Part shown: one piece after another, positions 40,412 through 49,752 of the stretch
How the letters are laid out: each line of letters begins with the position of its first letter
Position numbering within the stretch: position 1 is the first letter of the stretch
Assembly: GCA_947493885.1 (NCBI GenBank)
Contig: CANLTE010000011.1
Coordinates: 20,363 to 84,362, forward strand
Length of the DNA: 64,000 nt
Reading direction: 5' to 3'
From: an uncultured Maribacter sp.
Lineage (GTDB): Bacteria; Bacteroidota; Bacteroidia; Flavobacteriales; Flavobacteriaceae
Position numbers and translations under genes: made by a program
The notes under the pieces: model-generated
The model's input: the letters and a program-made list of their open reading frames with translations, nothing else
Databases searched by the model: none
What the model was told of the DNA's origin: nothing

Positions 40412-41701
40412 ATGAGAAAATTAATTCATATCATATGTCTAGTTTTTTTAAGCGTATCTGTTGAACTTACCGCTCAACAAACACCTGGAAAAAAACAAAC
40501 CGAAACAACCTCAATTACTAACGCCATAGCTCATATTGGTGATGGTAGTGTTATTGAAGAATGTACATTGATTTTTGAAAATGGAAAAATAACCCATATT
40601 GGGCAGAATATTACTCCCATAGGAAAAATCATTAACGCCTCTGGAAAGCGTGTATACCCAGGTTTTATTGCCCCTTCAAAGGAATTAGGACTTATTGAAG
40701 TTAACGCAGTAAGAGCAAGTAACGACAAAGATGAAGTAGGTGATTTTATTCCACATGTTCGTAGTTTAATTGCGTACAATACAGAATCAAAAGTTGTCGA
40801 AAGTATGCGCCCTAACGGTGTACTTTTGGGGCAAATAACTCCTAAAGGTGGACGTATTTCTGGAACTTCTTCCATAGTACAGTTTGATGCCTGGAATTGG
40901 GAAGATGCGACCATAAAAGCAGACGATGGCGTTCACCTAAACTGGCCTACTAAATATAGGAAAGGAAATTGGTGGATGGGAGAACCCAAAGGTTTCATTC
41001 CAAATAAAAAATATCAGCAACAACTAAATGAAGTGGTTAGTTTTCTTAGAAATGCAAAGGCATATGGCAAAAACATTCCTAAGGAAGAAAACCTTGCCTT
41101 TTTGGCAATGCAAGGGATTTTTAACAATACGCAAAAACTTTATGTCTATGCAAATGGGGAACGTGAAATTATTGACGCCATAAGTGTGCTAAAAGCAAAT
41201 GATATTAACGATTTAGTCTTGGTTGGCGGCTATGAAGCATATAAAATTACTCCGTTTTTAAAAGAACATAATGTTCCTGTTTTAGTTCAGTTTACTCATA
41301 GCTTACCTGCAAAAGATGATGATGATTATGATTTACCTTATAAACTTCCAAAACTTTTGGTTGATGCTGGATTGTTAGTAGGCATTCAAAACGGAAGTGC
41401 CTCTAATTTTCAAACTAGAAACCTTCCTTTTTATGCAGGACAGGTTGTTGGGCAAGGCTTGGATAAAGAAAAGGCTTTACAATTAATTACTGGGAATACC
41501 GCACAAATCCTAGGTATTAATGATATGTATGGTACGCTTACTGTTGGAAAAAGTGCTACCCTTTTTATTTCAGAAGGCGATGCCTTGGACATGAGAGGTA
41601 ATCAACTTACACATGTATTTATTGACGGTAGAACTATTTCATTAGAAACTCACCAAACCGAGCTTTGGAAACGTTATATGAACAAATACAACGGAAAGTA
41701 A
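40412..41701 (+). CDS. Secreted amidohydrolase-like protein (degenerate metal site)
   Basis: Signal peptide; amidohydrolase framework (VYPGFIAPSKELGL, LQLITGNTAQILGINDMYGTLTVGKSATL). Confidence 0.85.
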   Translation: MRKLIHIICLVFLSVSVELTAQQTPGKKQTETTSITNAIAHIGDGSVIEECTLIFENGKITHIGQNITPIGKIINASGKRVYPGFIAPSKELGLIEVNAVRASNDKDEVGDFIPHVRSLIAYNTESKVVESMRPNGVLLGQITPKGGRISGTSSIVQFDAWNWEDATIKADDGVHLNWPTKYRKGNWWMGEPKGFIPNKKYQQQLNEVVSFLRNAKAYGKNIPKEENLAFLAMQGIFNNTQKLYVYANGEREIIDAISVLKANDINDLVLVGGYEAYKITPFLKEHNVPVLVQFTHSLPAKDDDDYDLPYKLPKLLVDAGLLVGIQNGSASNFQTRNLPFYAGQVVGQGLDKEKALQLITGNTAQILGINDMYGTLTVGKSATLFISEGDALDMRGNQLTHVFIDGRTISLETHQTELWKRYMNKYNGK

Positions 41702-41716
41702 ACAAGTATGTATATC

Positions 41717-41754
41717 AAAAAGGGTCTTTTCTTAAATTTAAAGACCCTTTTTTT
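41717..41754 (+). terminator. Rho-independent terminator
   Basis: AAAAAGGGTCTTT…AAAGACCCTTTTTTT hairpin downstream of 41701. Confidence 0.88.
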
Positions 41755-41810
41755 ATTATTCTACAAAACAACTTACCTTATTGGCTTGAATTATTTGATT
41801 TGCCAACCTT

Positions 41811-42653
41811 TTGATGATTACAAAAAAATTAGCCAATATTCTCGCACAAGAATACCCATATTATTATCGCGGTAAAACTTTATGGGCTGTCTCTGGAATT
41901 CTATTCCTAATGTCGCTTTTTTTCAACTATTTGTTTGAACCATTTCATGTATATACTCCAGAACATAAAATGGACTACTTTTATATTTCCCTTTTACATT
42001 CTCTAACTCCAGTTTTTCTATTATTTGTATTTTCTCTTTTTAAAATCCCCAATACTATTACCGAGCAATGGAATCTTAAAAAAGAATTATTCTTGGTTAC
42101 TTTGTTTCTACTTTTTATTGGTATGACTCAATTTTTAATGCGAGATATGGTTTATAACAACCCTAATAATTGGTCTTGGCAGTATTTATTTGAGGAAATT
42201 AGAAACACTTTTTTAGTAGGAGGGTTATTCCTACTAATTTTAATTCCTTTAAATTTCAATCGTTTATATGCTAGAAATACCAAAAATGCCTTAGCAATTA
42301 ACGCTAAACGTAACAATTTAATTGCTAGCCCAACTACTATTAAAATAGATGATTTATCATTTAATGTAAATCACCTATTATTTGTAAAGTCTGATGGTAA
42401 TTACGTAGAGCTATTTTTTATCGATGGCAATAAGTCGCTTAAACGAAAAACAATAAAAGATTTAGAACTCGCATTACAACAATATCCTAGCATAATAAAA
42501 ACCCATCGTTCGTATCTTGTAAACACCAATCATATCGTAAACATTTCGGGAAATGCCCAGGGATACAAATTGGAACTAAAAAACTATGCTGAAAAAATAC
42601 CTGTTTCGAGAAATATGATTGCCCCTTTCAACAAAAAGATAAAAAGCCAGTAA
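41811..42653 (+). CDS. LytTR-domain membrane-bound DNA-binding regulator
   Basis: N-terminal TMs; LFVKSDGNYVELFF…IIKTHRSYLVNTNHIVNISGNAQGYKLEL LytTR domain. Confidence 0.92.
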   Translation: MMITKKLANILAQEYPYYYRGKTLWAVSGILFLMSLFFNYLFEPFHVYTPEHKMDYFYISLLHSLTPVFLLFVFSLFKIPNTITEQWNLKKELFLVTLFLLFIGMTQFLMRDMVYNNPNNWSWQYLFEEIRNTFLVGGLFLLILIPLNFNRLYARNTKNALAINAKRNNLIASPTTIKIDDLSFNVNHLLFVKSDGNYVELFFIDGNKSLKRKTIKDLELALQQYPSIIKTHRSYLVNTNHIVNISGNAQGYKLELKNYAEKIPVSRNMIAPFNKKIKSQ

Positions 42654-42664
42654 CCTTATTTTGT

Positions 42665-42736
42665 TTTTTATCACAGGTTTTTGTTTTATACCACAAAGCC
42701 TTTGTCATTCGTCATCTTGTCTTGTCTTTCATCACA
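42665..42736. promoter_or_regulatory. Three phased direct repeats (TTTTTATCACA, TTTATACCACA, CTTTCATCACA), candidate LytTR operator
   Basis: Repeats at 42665-42675, 42685-42695, 42726-42736; spacing 20 and 41 bp. Confidence 0.4.
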
Positions 42737-42788
42737 TTTTCAATTTTACAGCATAAAATCAATTTAATTTCGCTTTAAAACTTATGTC

Positions 42789-43946
42789 ATGAGAAGATAC
42801 GATTTAGATTGGTTAAGAGTGCTAGTATTTTGCTTACTCATTTTTTATCATGTAGGAATGCTGTTTGTTCCATGGGGCTTTCACATTAAAAACAATGTGA
42901 TTTACGATTGGTTAGTTTACCCTATGTCTTTTACAAATCAATGGAGATTACCCATTTTGTTTGTAATATCAGGTATGGGTACATTTTATGCTTTACAAAA
43001 AAGAACTCTTATGCAATTTAGTTGGGAACGAATTAAAAGGCTTGGTATACCTTTATTATTTGGAATGTTCTTTATAGTCCCTCCTCAAGTCTATTTAGAA
43101 CGGTTAGATAAACTTCAATTCAATGGTTATTATTTAGATTTTTGGCCCTCTTTGACCTTAACTGGTATTTATCCTGAAGGAAATTTTAGTTGGCACCATT
43201 TATGGTTTTTACCCTACCTATTAATTTTTTCTTTACTATTAGCTCCCATTATGGTTTATTTAAAAAATCATCCAAAAAACAAACTTATTTCTTGGATTAG
43301 TAAGACTATACCTAAAACCTTTGGGTTTTATATTTTTATTATACCACTATATTTATTTGAAGCTTTTCTTGAACCCTTTTTTCCAATTACGCATGCGTTA
43401 ATTGATGACTGGTTTAATTTTGTTAATTGTATCACCCTATTTTTTTATGGTTTTCTACTTGTAGCTACCAAAGATGTTTTTTGGCAATCTGTAGAAAAGA
43501 AAAAAAAATACTTTTTAGGCATGGGAATCGTTTCATTTATGTTACTAATTTTAATAACGCATACCTATGAGGACTCTACAATACGACACTTTACAGAGGC
43601 ATTTATAAAGGTTACTAATCTATGGTCATGGGTTTTAGGATTGTTTGGGTATGCAGCATCATTTTTAAACAAACAAAGTAAAACACTTAGCTATGCAAAC
43701 GAGGCTGTGTATCCATTTTATATTTTACATCAAACCGTAATGATGATAATTGCATATTATCTAATTAATCAAAATTGGTCACTAACTGTAAAAGCATCCA
43801 TATTACTTATAGGAACTTTTGGCTTTTCATGGTTGATTTACGAGTTTTTAATTCGTAGATGGACCTTTATTCGACCTTTTTTTGGGCTGAAGAACAAAAC
43901 AATAGTCGCTGTGAATTTACCAACTACTATTCAAAAAAACAAATAG
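42789..43946 (+). CDS. Acyltransferase family membrane protein (acyltransferase 3/OpgC-like)
   Basis: RRYDLDWLRVLVFCLLIFYHVGMLF; about 10 TM segments. Confidence 0.9.
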   Translation: MRRYDLDWLRVLVFCLLIFYHVGMLFVPWGFHIKNNVIYDWLVYPMSFTNQWRLPILFVISGMGTFYALQKRTLMQFSWERIKRLGIPLLFGMFFIVPPQVYLERLDKLQFNGYYLDFWPSLTLTGIYPEGNFSWHHLWFLPYLLIFSLLLAPIMVYLKNHPKNKLISWISKTIPKTFGFYIFIIPLYLFEAFLEPFFPITHALIDDWFNFVNCITLFFYGFLLVATKDVFWQSVEKKKKYFLGMGIVSFMLLILITHTYEDSTIRHFTEAFIKVTNLWSWVLGLFGYAASFLNKQSKTLSYANEAVYPFYILHQTVMMIIAYYLINQNWSLTVKASILLIGTFGFSWLIYEFLIRRWTFIRPFFGLKNKTIVAVNLPTTIQKNK

Positions 43947-43977
43947 AACTGATGAATTAAAAGAAGTAATATATGTC

Positions 43978-44505
43978 CTATTTCTTTACCCCTTTTTTAA
44001 TGAGCATCAAAGCCCAATGGTAATGGCTTGATGTAGCAGAAATTAGATAAGCACCAAGTGAAGTACTTCCCGTCCAAGGGTATCTCTTTTTTTCGAATAA
44101 CTCCTCATTAGCGTGTTTTTTAATCAATTCTTGAAGGGAGTTATAGGATTTTTTAATGGCTATTTTGCTTTCTTCTAGATTTCTGTCTCGATTTTGTTTC
44201 CAAATTTTTTTATTTAACTCTGGCATAGTTTTCCATGTAAACCCCTCAGCAGGCATATGAGGCTTCTGCCCTTTCATACCAACTAAATACCAACTTAACA
44301 TCATTAAATGCCACTCGTGAACATGAAATAGTACATCCGCTATATTTCTATTTAAAGTATTTGACGTAAACTCAAAAAGTTGTTGTTCCTCTGAAAGCGA
44401 GTCTATAAAATCAAATAATTTTTGAAAATTTCTTTGACTTAGTATTAAGAGCTCTTCTTTATTCTTGGGTCTTGCCATAATATTCCATTTATTATTAAAA
44501 GTCAA
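43978..44505 (-). CDS. ClbS/DfsB family four-helix bundle protein
   Basis: MARPKNKEELL…LFHVHEWHLMMLSWY…YPWTGSTSLGAYLISATSSHYHWALMLIKK; likely start 44478. Confidence 0.87.
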   Translation of the reverse strand: MTFNNKWNIMARPKNKEELLILSQRNFQKLFDFIDSLSEEQQLFEFTSNTLNRNIADVLFHVHEWHLMMLSWYLVGMKGQKPHMPAEGFTWKTMPELNKKIWKQNRDRNLEESKIAIKKSYNSLQELIKKHANEELFEKKRYPWTGSTSLGAYLISATSSHYHWALMLIKKGVKK

Positions 44506-44546
44506 ATTAAAAATTTAACTTGGCTTAACATAGAACACATATCTCT

Positions 44547-45263
44547 TTAATTAAAAATCTCCTCAAAAAATTTAAGCATACTTTGCCATGCTCTAATATT
44601 TGATTTCTCCTGAAAAAACATTCCGGTATCTCGTGATTGAGCTTTAGGATTAGTAAAAGAGTGTCCTGTATGTCCATAGGCAGTAATGGTCCAATCAGCT
44701 TTGCGCTCTGTGAGTTCTTTAGCCAATTCTAAGACGGCTTCGACAGGTGCTAGCGGATCTTCCCATCCGTGTAGAACTAAAACCGATGCTCCAATATCAT
44801 TTTTATGTTGAATGCAGGGTTTATCATATACTCCATGAAAAGAAACTATCCCTTTTACAGCCGCACCAGATCTTGCTAAATCTAAAACGCATTTTCCTCC
44901 AAAACAAAAGCCAATGGCACCTATTTTACCAACATCTGCAAATTCAAAAGTTTTCGCTTTTACTAATGAAATTTGCATTCGCTTTAACAACAATGCCCTG
45001 TCATTGTTTAAAACTCCCATGAGTTCTCGTGACTCTTCAGGGGTGCTTCCTCTTACACCTTTCCCATATACATCTATGGCAAAACCAATGTAACCCCGTT
45101 TTGCTAATGCAATAGCCTTATCTTCATCAAATTTTGATTGTCCTCCAAAAGCATGAGCAATAAGTATTACAGGCCTTTTTTGATTTGTAGAGTTATCCCA
45201 AGCAACTACACCTTGAAATTGGGTTTCTCCATTAGTATACTCAACCTTACTAACTTCAATCAT
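44547..45263 (-). CDS. Dienelactone hydrolase family protein
   Basis: IGFCFGGKCVLDLARSG nucleophile elbow; LHGWEDPLAP; GHTGHSFTNP. Confidence 0.92.
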   Translation of the reverse strand: MIEVSKVEYTNGETQFQGVVAWDNSTNQKRPVILIAHAFGGQSKFDEDKAIALAKRGYIGFAIDVYGKGVRGSTPEESRELMGVLNNDRALLLKRMQISLVKAKTFEFADVGKIGAIGFCFGGKCVLDLARSGAAVKGIVSFHGVYDKPCIQHKNDIGASVLVLHGWEDPLAPVEAVLELAKELTERKADWTITAYGHTGHSFTNPKAQSRDTGMFFQEKSNIRAWQSMLKFFEEIFN

Positions 45264-45271
45264 ATCTTAAA

Positions 45272-45817
45272 TTATTCCACAGACCCCCAATTTTCACCAG
45301 ATTTTATACGGTAAAGTTGCATTTCAGAAATACCAAATTGTTTCGCAATCATTTTCATTCTGGTCTTTCGGTTTGGGTCGTTAATTTTTTTCTTTATTAA
45401 ACGAACTCTTCCCTCCGTTAATTTAGAATACCTTCTTCGTTTAGAAGCTTCTTTATATTCTGGATTGGAGAATTGATGCTCTTCCTTCTCCTTTTTAGTA
45501 GCCCACTTAAGGTTTTCAAGGCGATTATCTTTCTTATCATAATTCACATGAATTACATATTCGTCACCCTCTTTTTTTTCCAAGAAATGCTCAGCCATTA
45601 ATTTATGAACATACCTACTTGTAGACTTTTTGTTAACCTCTTGTTTTAACGGCAAGTTTTGATAGCCATTAATGTATGTAGGGTTAACTAATTTTTCTTT
45701 CTCACCCTTACAATTAATAATTCTTCCGTGGTTAGATATTTTAAACTTCTCAGCTTTTGAAATCTTGTCATCAAACTCAATAATCTTCCACTCCTCATTC
45801 CAATAATTTCGTACCAT
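45272..45817 (-). CDS. NUMOD4/HNH-like endonuclease-related protein with C-terminal HTH
   Basis: EEWKIIEF…YKISNHGRI-type NUMOD4, VHKLMAEHFL…HVNYDKKDNRLENLKWAT HNH region, MKMIAKQFGISEMQLYRIKSGENW HTH. Confidence 0.85.
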   Translation of the reverse strand: MVRNYWNEEWKIIEFDDKISKAEKFKISNHGRIINCKGEKEKLVNPTYINGYQNLPLKQEVNKKSTSRYVHKLMAEHFLEKKEGDEYVIHVNYDKKDNRLENLKWATKKEKEEHQFSNPEYKEASKRRRYSKLTEGRVRLIKKKINDPNRKTRMKMIAKQFGISEMQLYRIKSGENWGSVE

Positions 45818-46027
45818 TTTTCATGTGTTTAAAATGATAGCTAACGGTTTTGTGTATAAAGTATAGTTATGGCAATATATAAATTTCTTTACAATTGTCA
45901 CTCTCCTTAAACAACATAAACATCTATTTTTCAGTAATCTAAACAAAAAAACAATGCTTTCTGAATCTAAAATTTGATAAAACTCACCTCTATAGATAAA
46001 TCCACCTACAAAACTTTGGTTTTTATT

Positions 46028-47227
46028 TTACAAATAATTTCTAGTTCCTATAAATGAAACTTTATCTCCAATATTATAACCATCAATTTTTGGTTTTAAG
46101 CGTACAAAACCATCGGACAAAGCTAAACTAGTTAAGTCTCCTGAGCCATTTTCTTTAGAAAGCTTTGCCATGAGTTTACCATTTTCCCAAAAGGTTTTAA
46201 CCAAAATAAAGCGTGTTAAATCCCCAGAAATGCTTACTTCGTCCTGTAGAACAACTATTTTTTCTTCGAGTAAAATACCATATGTTTTTAACAACCATGG
46301 TAAAAAATACGCATGATAATTAGCAAAGGTTGATACTGGGTTTCCTGGAAACGAAAAAACACATGTATTTAGGTTAGAATGTACTCCATACCAAAAGGGT
46401 TTGCCTGGTTTTTGAAATACTCTATGAAATATTTTTTCAACTCCGCAATCTTGCAAGACTTCTGGTAAAAAATCGTACTTACCTTTTGAAACACCTCCAC
46501 TTAGTAACAAAACATCATATTTAACTAAAGCCTCTTTAAGTCCATCTGCTATACTTTGTTTATCATCTTTAAAATATAGATGTTCTGCTTTAATATTTAC
46601 TTTTTGCAATGCCACTTCCAACGAATACATATTTGATTTTCGAATTTGATGAGGTAAAGGTTTTTTCGAAACATCTACAAGCTCGTTTCCAGTAGCAACT
46701 AATCCTATTTTCGGTTGTTTTTGTACCAACACCATGCTTTTACCTACAGAAGCCAAAACCCCTATTTCGGCAGCGTCTATAATTAACCCAGCTTTTAACA
46801 CAACAGAATTTTCCTTGAGGTCGCTTCCTTTTTTGTGTACATTCTGCCCTTTTTTAGGCTTTTCGGAAATGGTGGCGTAACCATCTTTAATGGTCACCTT
46901 TTCATACATTATAATGGTATCTGTATTATCAGGAAGTACAGCGCCCGTCATTATTTCAAAACAATTATTTTGATTAATTAAAGTTTGTTGAGGCGTTCCT
47001 GCTCCGATTATACCATCTATTTTAAAAGTTGAAAAATCACTTTCTATGGCTGTAAAATTAATTGCAATACCATCCATAGCAACTCTATCAAATGGAGGGA
47101 AATCACGGTCAGCCAAAACGTCTTCGGCAAGAACCCTACCTAAACTATTTGTCAAAGCAACTTCTTCAATACCTAAATTAAGAGTAGAGTTCAATACTTT
47201 TGAATAAGCCTCATCATATGTAACCAT
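46028..47227 (-). CDS. moeA: Molybdopterin molybdenumtransferase MoeA
   Basis: DRDFPPFDRVAMDGIA, GAVLPDNTDTIIMYE, LSGGVSKGKYDFLPEVL, FSFPGNPVSTF. Confidence 0.95.
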   Translation of the reverse strand: MVTYDEAYSKVLNSTLNLGIEEVALTNSLGRVLAEDVLADRDFPPFDRVAMDGIAINFTAIESDFSTFKIDGIIGAGTPQQTLINQNNCFEIMTGAVLPDNTDTIIMYEKVTIKDGYATISEKPKKGQNVHKKGSDLKENSVVLKAGLIIDAAEIGVLASVGKSMVLVQKQPKIGLVATGNELVDVSKKPLPHQIRKSNMYSLEVALQKVNIKAEHLYFKDDKQSIADGLKEALVKYDVLLLSGGVSKGKYDFLPEVLQDCGVEKIFHRVFQKPGKPFWYGVHSNLNTCVFSFPGNPVSTFANYHAYFLPWLLKTYGILLEEKIVVLQDEVSISGDLTRFILVKTFWENGKLMAKLSKENGSGDLTSLALSDGFVRLKPKIDGYNIGDKVSFIGTRNYL

Positions 47228-47407
47228 AAATGTTGTATTTCATTTTAAATAGCTAAATTAGAAAATGCAGATTTAATACTACTAGATGAGATTAAGCAAC
47301 TTAAGTTTTAAGTAAAAATTTAATCTGTCTGCATACGAACCTACTTTGTCCTTCTTAATATGAATATATCAAATATATTTACAATCGTATTTTAAAATAT
47401 TTATATC

Positions 47408-47980
47408 ATGGCTCTAATCGACAATAACACCGCTTTACTGATTGTAGATTTTCAAAAAGGGTTTAATGATGAAAATTATTGGGGCGGAAATCGTAACAAT
47501 AAAGATGCAGAAAAAAAATCTGCTCAAATATTGGCCAAATGGCGAACGCTAAAACTTCCCGTTTTTCATATTGTTCATTGCTCCCAAAACCCAACTTCTA
47601 GGTTACATGAATCTCATCCTGGATTTGAGATAAAAGATGAAGTAAAACCACTAGCTAACGAACCCATTATTAAAAAAAGTGTAAATAGCTCCTTTATAGG
47701 AACCAACTTAAAAGAAAGGTTAGATAACCAGAAAATAAAAAAACTTGTAATAATTGGGCTTACAACCAACCACTGTATTTCAACAACGGTACGAATGGCT
47801 GGAAATTATGGATATACAACTATACTAATTGCAGATGCCACAGCTGCCTTTGACAGACTAGGATTTAATGGCGAAAAATTTACTTCAGAAATAATTCATC
47901 AAACAACTTTGGCCAATTTAAATGAGGAGTTTGCTACTGTTATAAATACTGCCACATTGTTAGAAAACATATTACCTTAA
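47408..47980 (+). CDS. Cysteine hydrolase (isochorismatase family)
   Basis: ALLIVDFQKGF, IIGLTTNHCISTTVRMAGNYGY. Confidence 0.93.
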   Translation: MALIDNNTALLIVDFQKGFNDENYWGGNRNNKDAEKKSAQILAKWRTLKLPVFHIVHCSQNPTSRLHESHPGFEIKDEVKPLANEPIIKKSVNSSFIGTNLKERLDNQKIKKLVIIGLTTNHCISTTVRMAGNYGYTTILIADATAAFDRLGFNGEKFTSEIIHQTTLANLNEEFATVINTATLLENILP

Positions 47981-47994
47981 AAACACTAAAATTC

Positions 47995-48675
47995 ATGAGC
48001 GCAAAAACAAACACACTAATTGACCTTAGCCATACCATTGAAGACGGATTAGTTACCTATAAAGGCTTACCAGCCCCAATTATTTGTGACTATTTAAGCA
48101 GGGAAGATTCCAAAAAACGCTATTCTGAAGGTACCGAATTTCAAATCGGAAAGATTGAAATGGTTACCAATACTGGAACATATATTGACTGCCCCTTTCA
48201 CCGTTTTGAAAATGGAAAAGACCTATCTGAAGTAGCACTAAAGCGTTATGTAGACCTCGAAGCGCTGGTAATTAGTGTTCCGCATACCAAAACAATTGAA
48301 ATCACAGAAAAAGAACTAAAAGGATACCCAATTCAAAATAAAGCGGTTCTTATTCATACAGGTTGGGATGCAAAATGGAATACTGAAGATTATTATGAAA
48401 ACAATCCATTTTTAACAGAAAAAGCTGCGCAATACTTAAAAGATTCCAATGTTGTATTAGTGGGAATTGATTCGCATAACATTGACGACACTAGAGGAAA
48501 AACAAGACCTGTGCATACTGTGTTACTTGGTGCTGAAATTTTAATCGTGGAGCACCTATGTAATCTACAGTTATTACCTAAAAGTGGATTTACCTTTAGT
48601 GCGGTTCCTCCTAAATTTAAAAAAGTAGGCACTTTTCCTGTAAGAGCATACGCTAACGTTCCAAAAAAGGAATAA
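47995..48675 (+). CDS. Cyclase family protein (kynurenine formamidase-like)
   Basis: DLSHTIEDGLVTYKGLP, TNTGTYIDCPFHRFENGKDLSE. Confidence 0.92.
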   Translation: MSAKTNTLIDLSHTIEDGLVTYKGLPAPIICDYLSREDSKKRYSEGTEFQIGKIEMVTNTGTYIDCPFHRFENGKDLSEVALKRYVDLEALVISVPHTKTIEITEKELKGYPIQNKAVLIHTGWDAKWNTEDYYENNPFLTEKAAQYLKDSNVVLVGIDSHNIDDTRGKTRPVHTVLLGAEILIVEHLCNLQLLPKSGFTFSAVPPKFKKVGTFPVRAYANVPKKE

Positions 48676-48692
48676 AAGATACGTAATGAGTT

Positions 48693-49751
48693 TTACACAA
48701 CTATAGCATTCATGCCACCATCAACATTAATAAAACGTTGCTTCGGAAATATTTCAGTCAAGATGGTTATTGCCTTATTGCTTCTAATGCCAGATTGACA
48801 AATTACGTAAACCGGAGTAGTAAAATTAATTTCGTCTGTACGCTTTTCCAATTCTGATAACGGAATATTTTTAGCCTCCTTTAAATGGACTTCTTCAAAC
48901 TCTTCAGGAGTTCGTACATCTATTAATTCAATTTTAGATTTTTCTGAAATTTCCTTCAATTCATCTGCTTCTATTGAAAAAACATCTACCTCACATGAAA
49001 AATCATAATTAGATTGTAATGCATCTATTTTCAGGTTATCAGCAACGGGTGAAAATTTAATTATTTGCATGGCCTGTGATAAACCATCATAAATTAACAA
49101 TTTACCAGAAAGAGGTTCTCCTATTCCCGTTAAAATCTTAACTACCTCCAAAGCCTGAAAATTACCGATAATTCCAGGTACAATTCCTAAAACACCATTT
49201 TCGTTACAATTAGGAACTTCATTTGCTTTTGGCATATTCGGAAAAAGACAGCGATAGGTTGCTCCTCCTTTGTGATTAAAAACACTTACTTGACCTTCAA
49301 AAGCATGTAAAGCACCGTAAACAAATGGTTTCTCTAAAATAACACAAGCATCATTTATTAAATACCTTGTTGGAAAATTATCGGTTGCATCAACAATGCA
49401 ATCGTATTGCCTTATAATTTCCAACGCATTAGTAATGTCTAGAAAAGCTTTATATAAAGTAATTTTAGTGTTGGAGTTTTGAGCTTTTAACTTTTCATAA
49501 GCCATTTCTAACTTTGGCTTACCCACATCAAATTCGTTATACAACACCTGTCTGTGCAAGTTGGTTATGGAAACCACATCATTATCAACAATGCCAATTT
49601 CACCAACACCCATTGCGTTTAAATAGGTAAGAACAGGAACACCTAATCCGCCAGCACCAACTACTAAAACCTTAGCTTTAGATAGTTTTTCTTGCGAAGC
49701 TGCTCCAAAACCATCCAAAATTGTTTGTCTGGAATAACGGGTTTCGCTCAT
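48693..49751 (-). CDS. moeB: MoeB/ThiF-type adenylyltransferase fused to C-terminal rhodanese domain
   Basis: RYSRQTILDGFG, VVGAGGLGVPVLTYL, DATDNFPTRYLIND; rhodanese loop CQSGIRSNKA. Confidence 0.93.
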   Translation of the reverse strand: MSETRYSRQTILDGFGAASQEKLSKAKVLVVGAGGLGVPVLTYLNAMGVGEIGIVDNDVVSITNLHRQVLYNEFDVGKPKLEMAYEKLKAQNSNTKITLYKAFLDITNALEIIRQYDCIVDATDNFPTRYLINDACVILEKPFVYGALHAFEGQVSVFNHKGGATYRCLFPNMPKANEVPNCNENGVLGIVPGIIGNFQALEVVKILTGIGEPLSGKLLIYDGLSQAMQIIKFSPVADNLKIDALQSNYDFSCEVDVFSIEADELKEISEKSKIELIDVRTPEEFEEVHLKEAKNIPLSELEKRTDEINFTTPVYVICQSGIRSNKAITILTEIFPKQRFINVDGGMNAIVV

Positions 49752-49752
49752 G

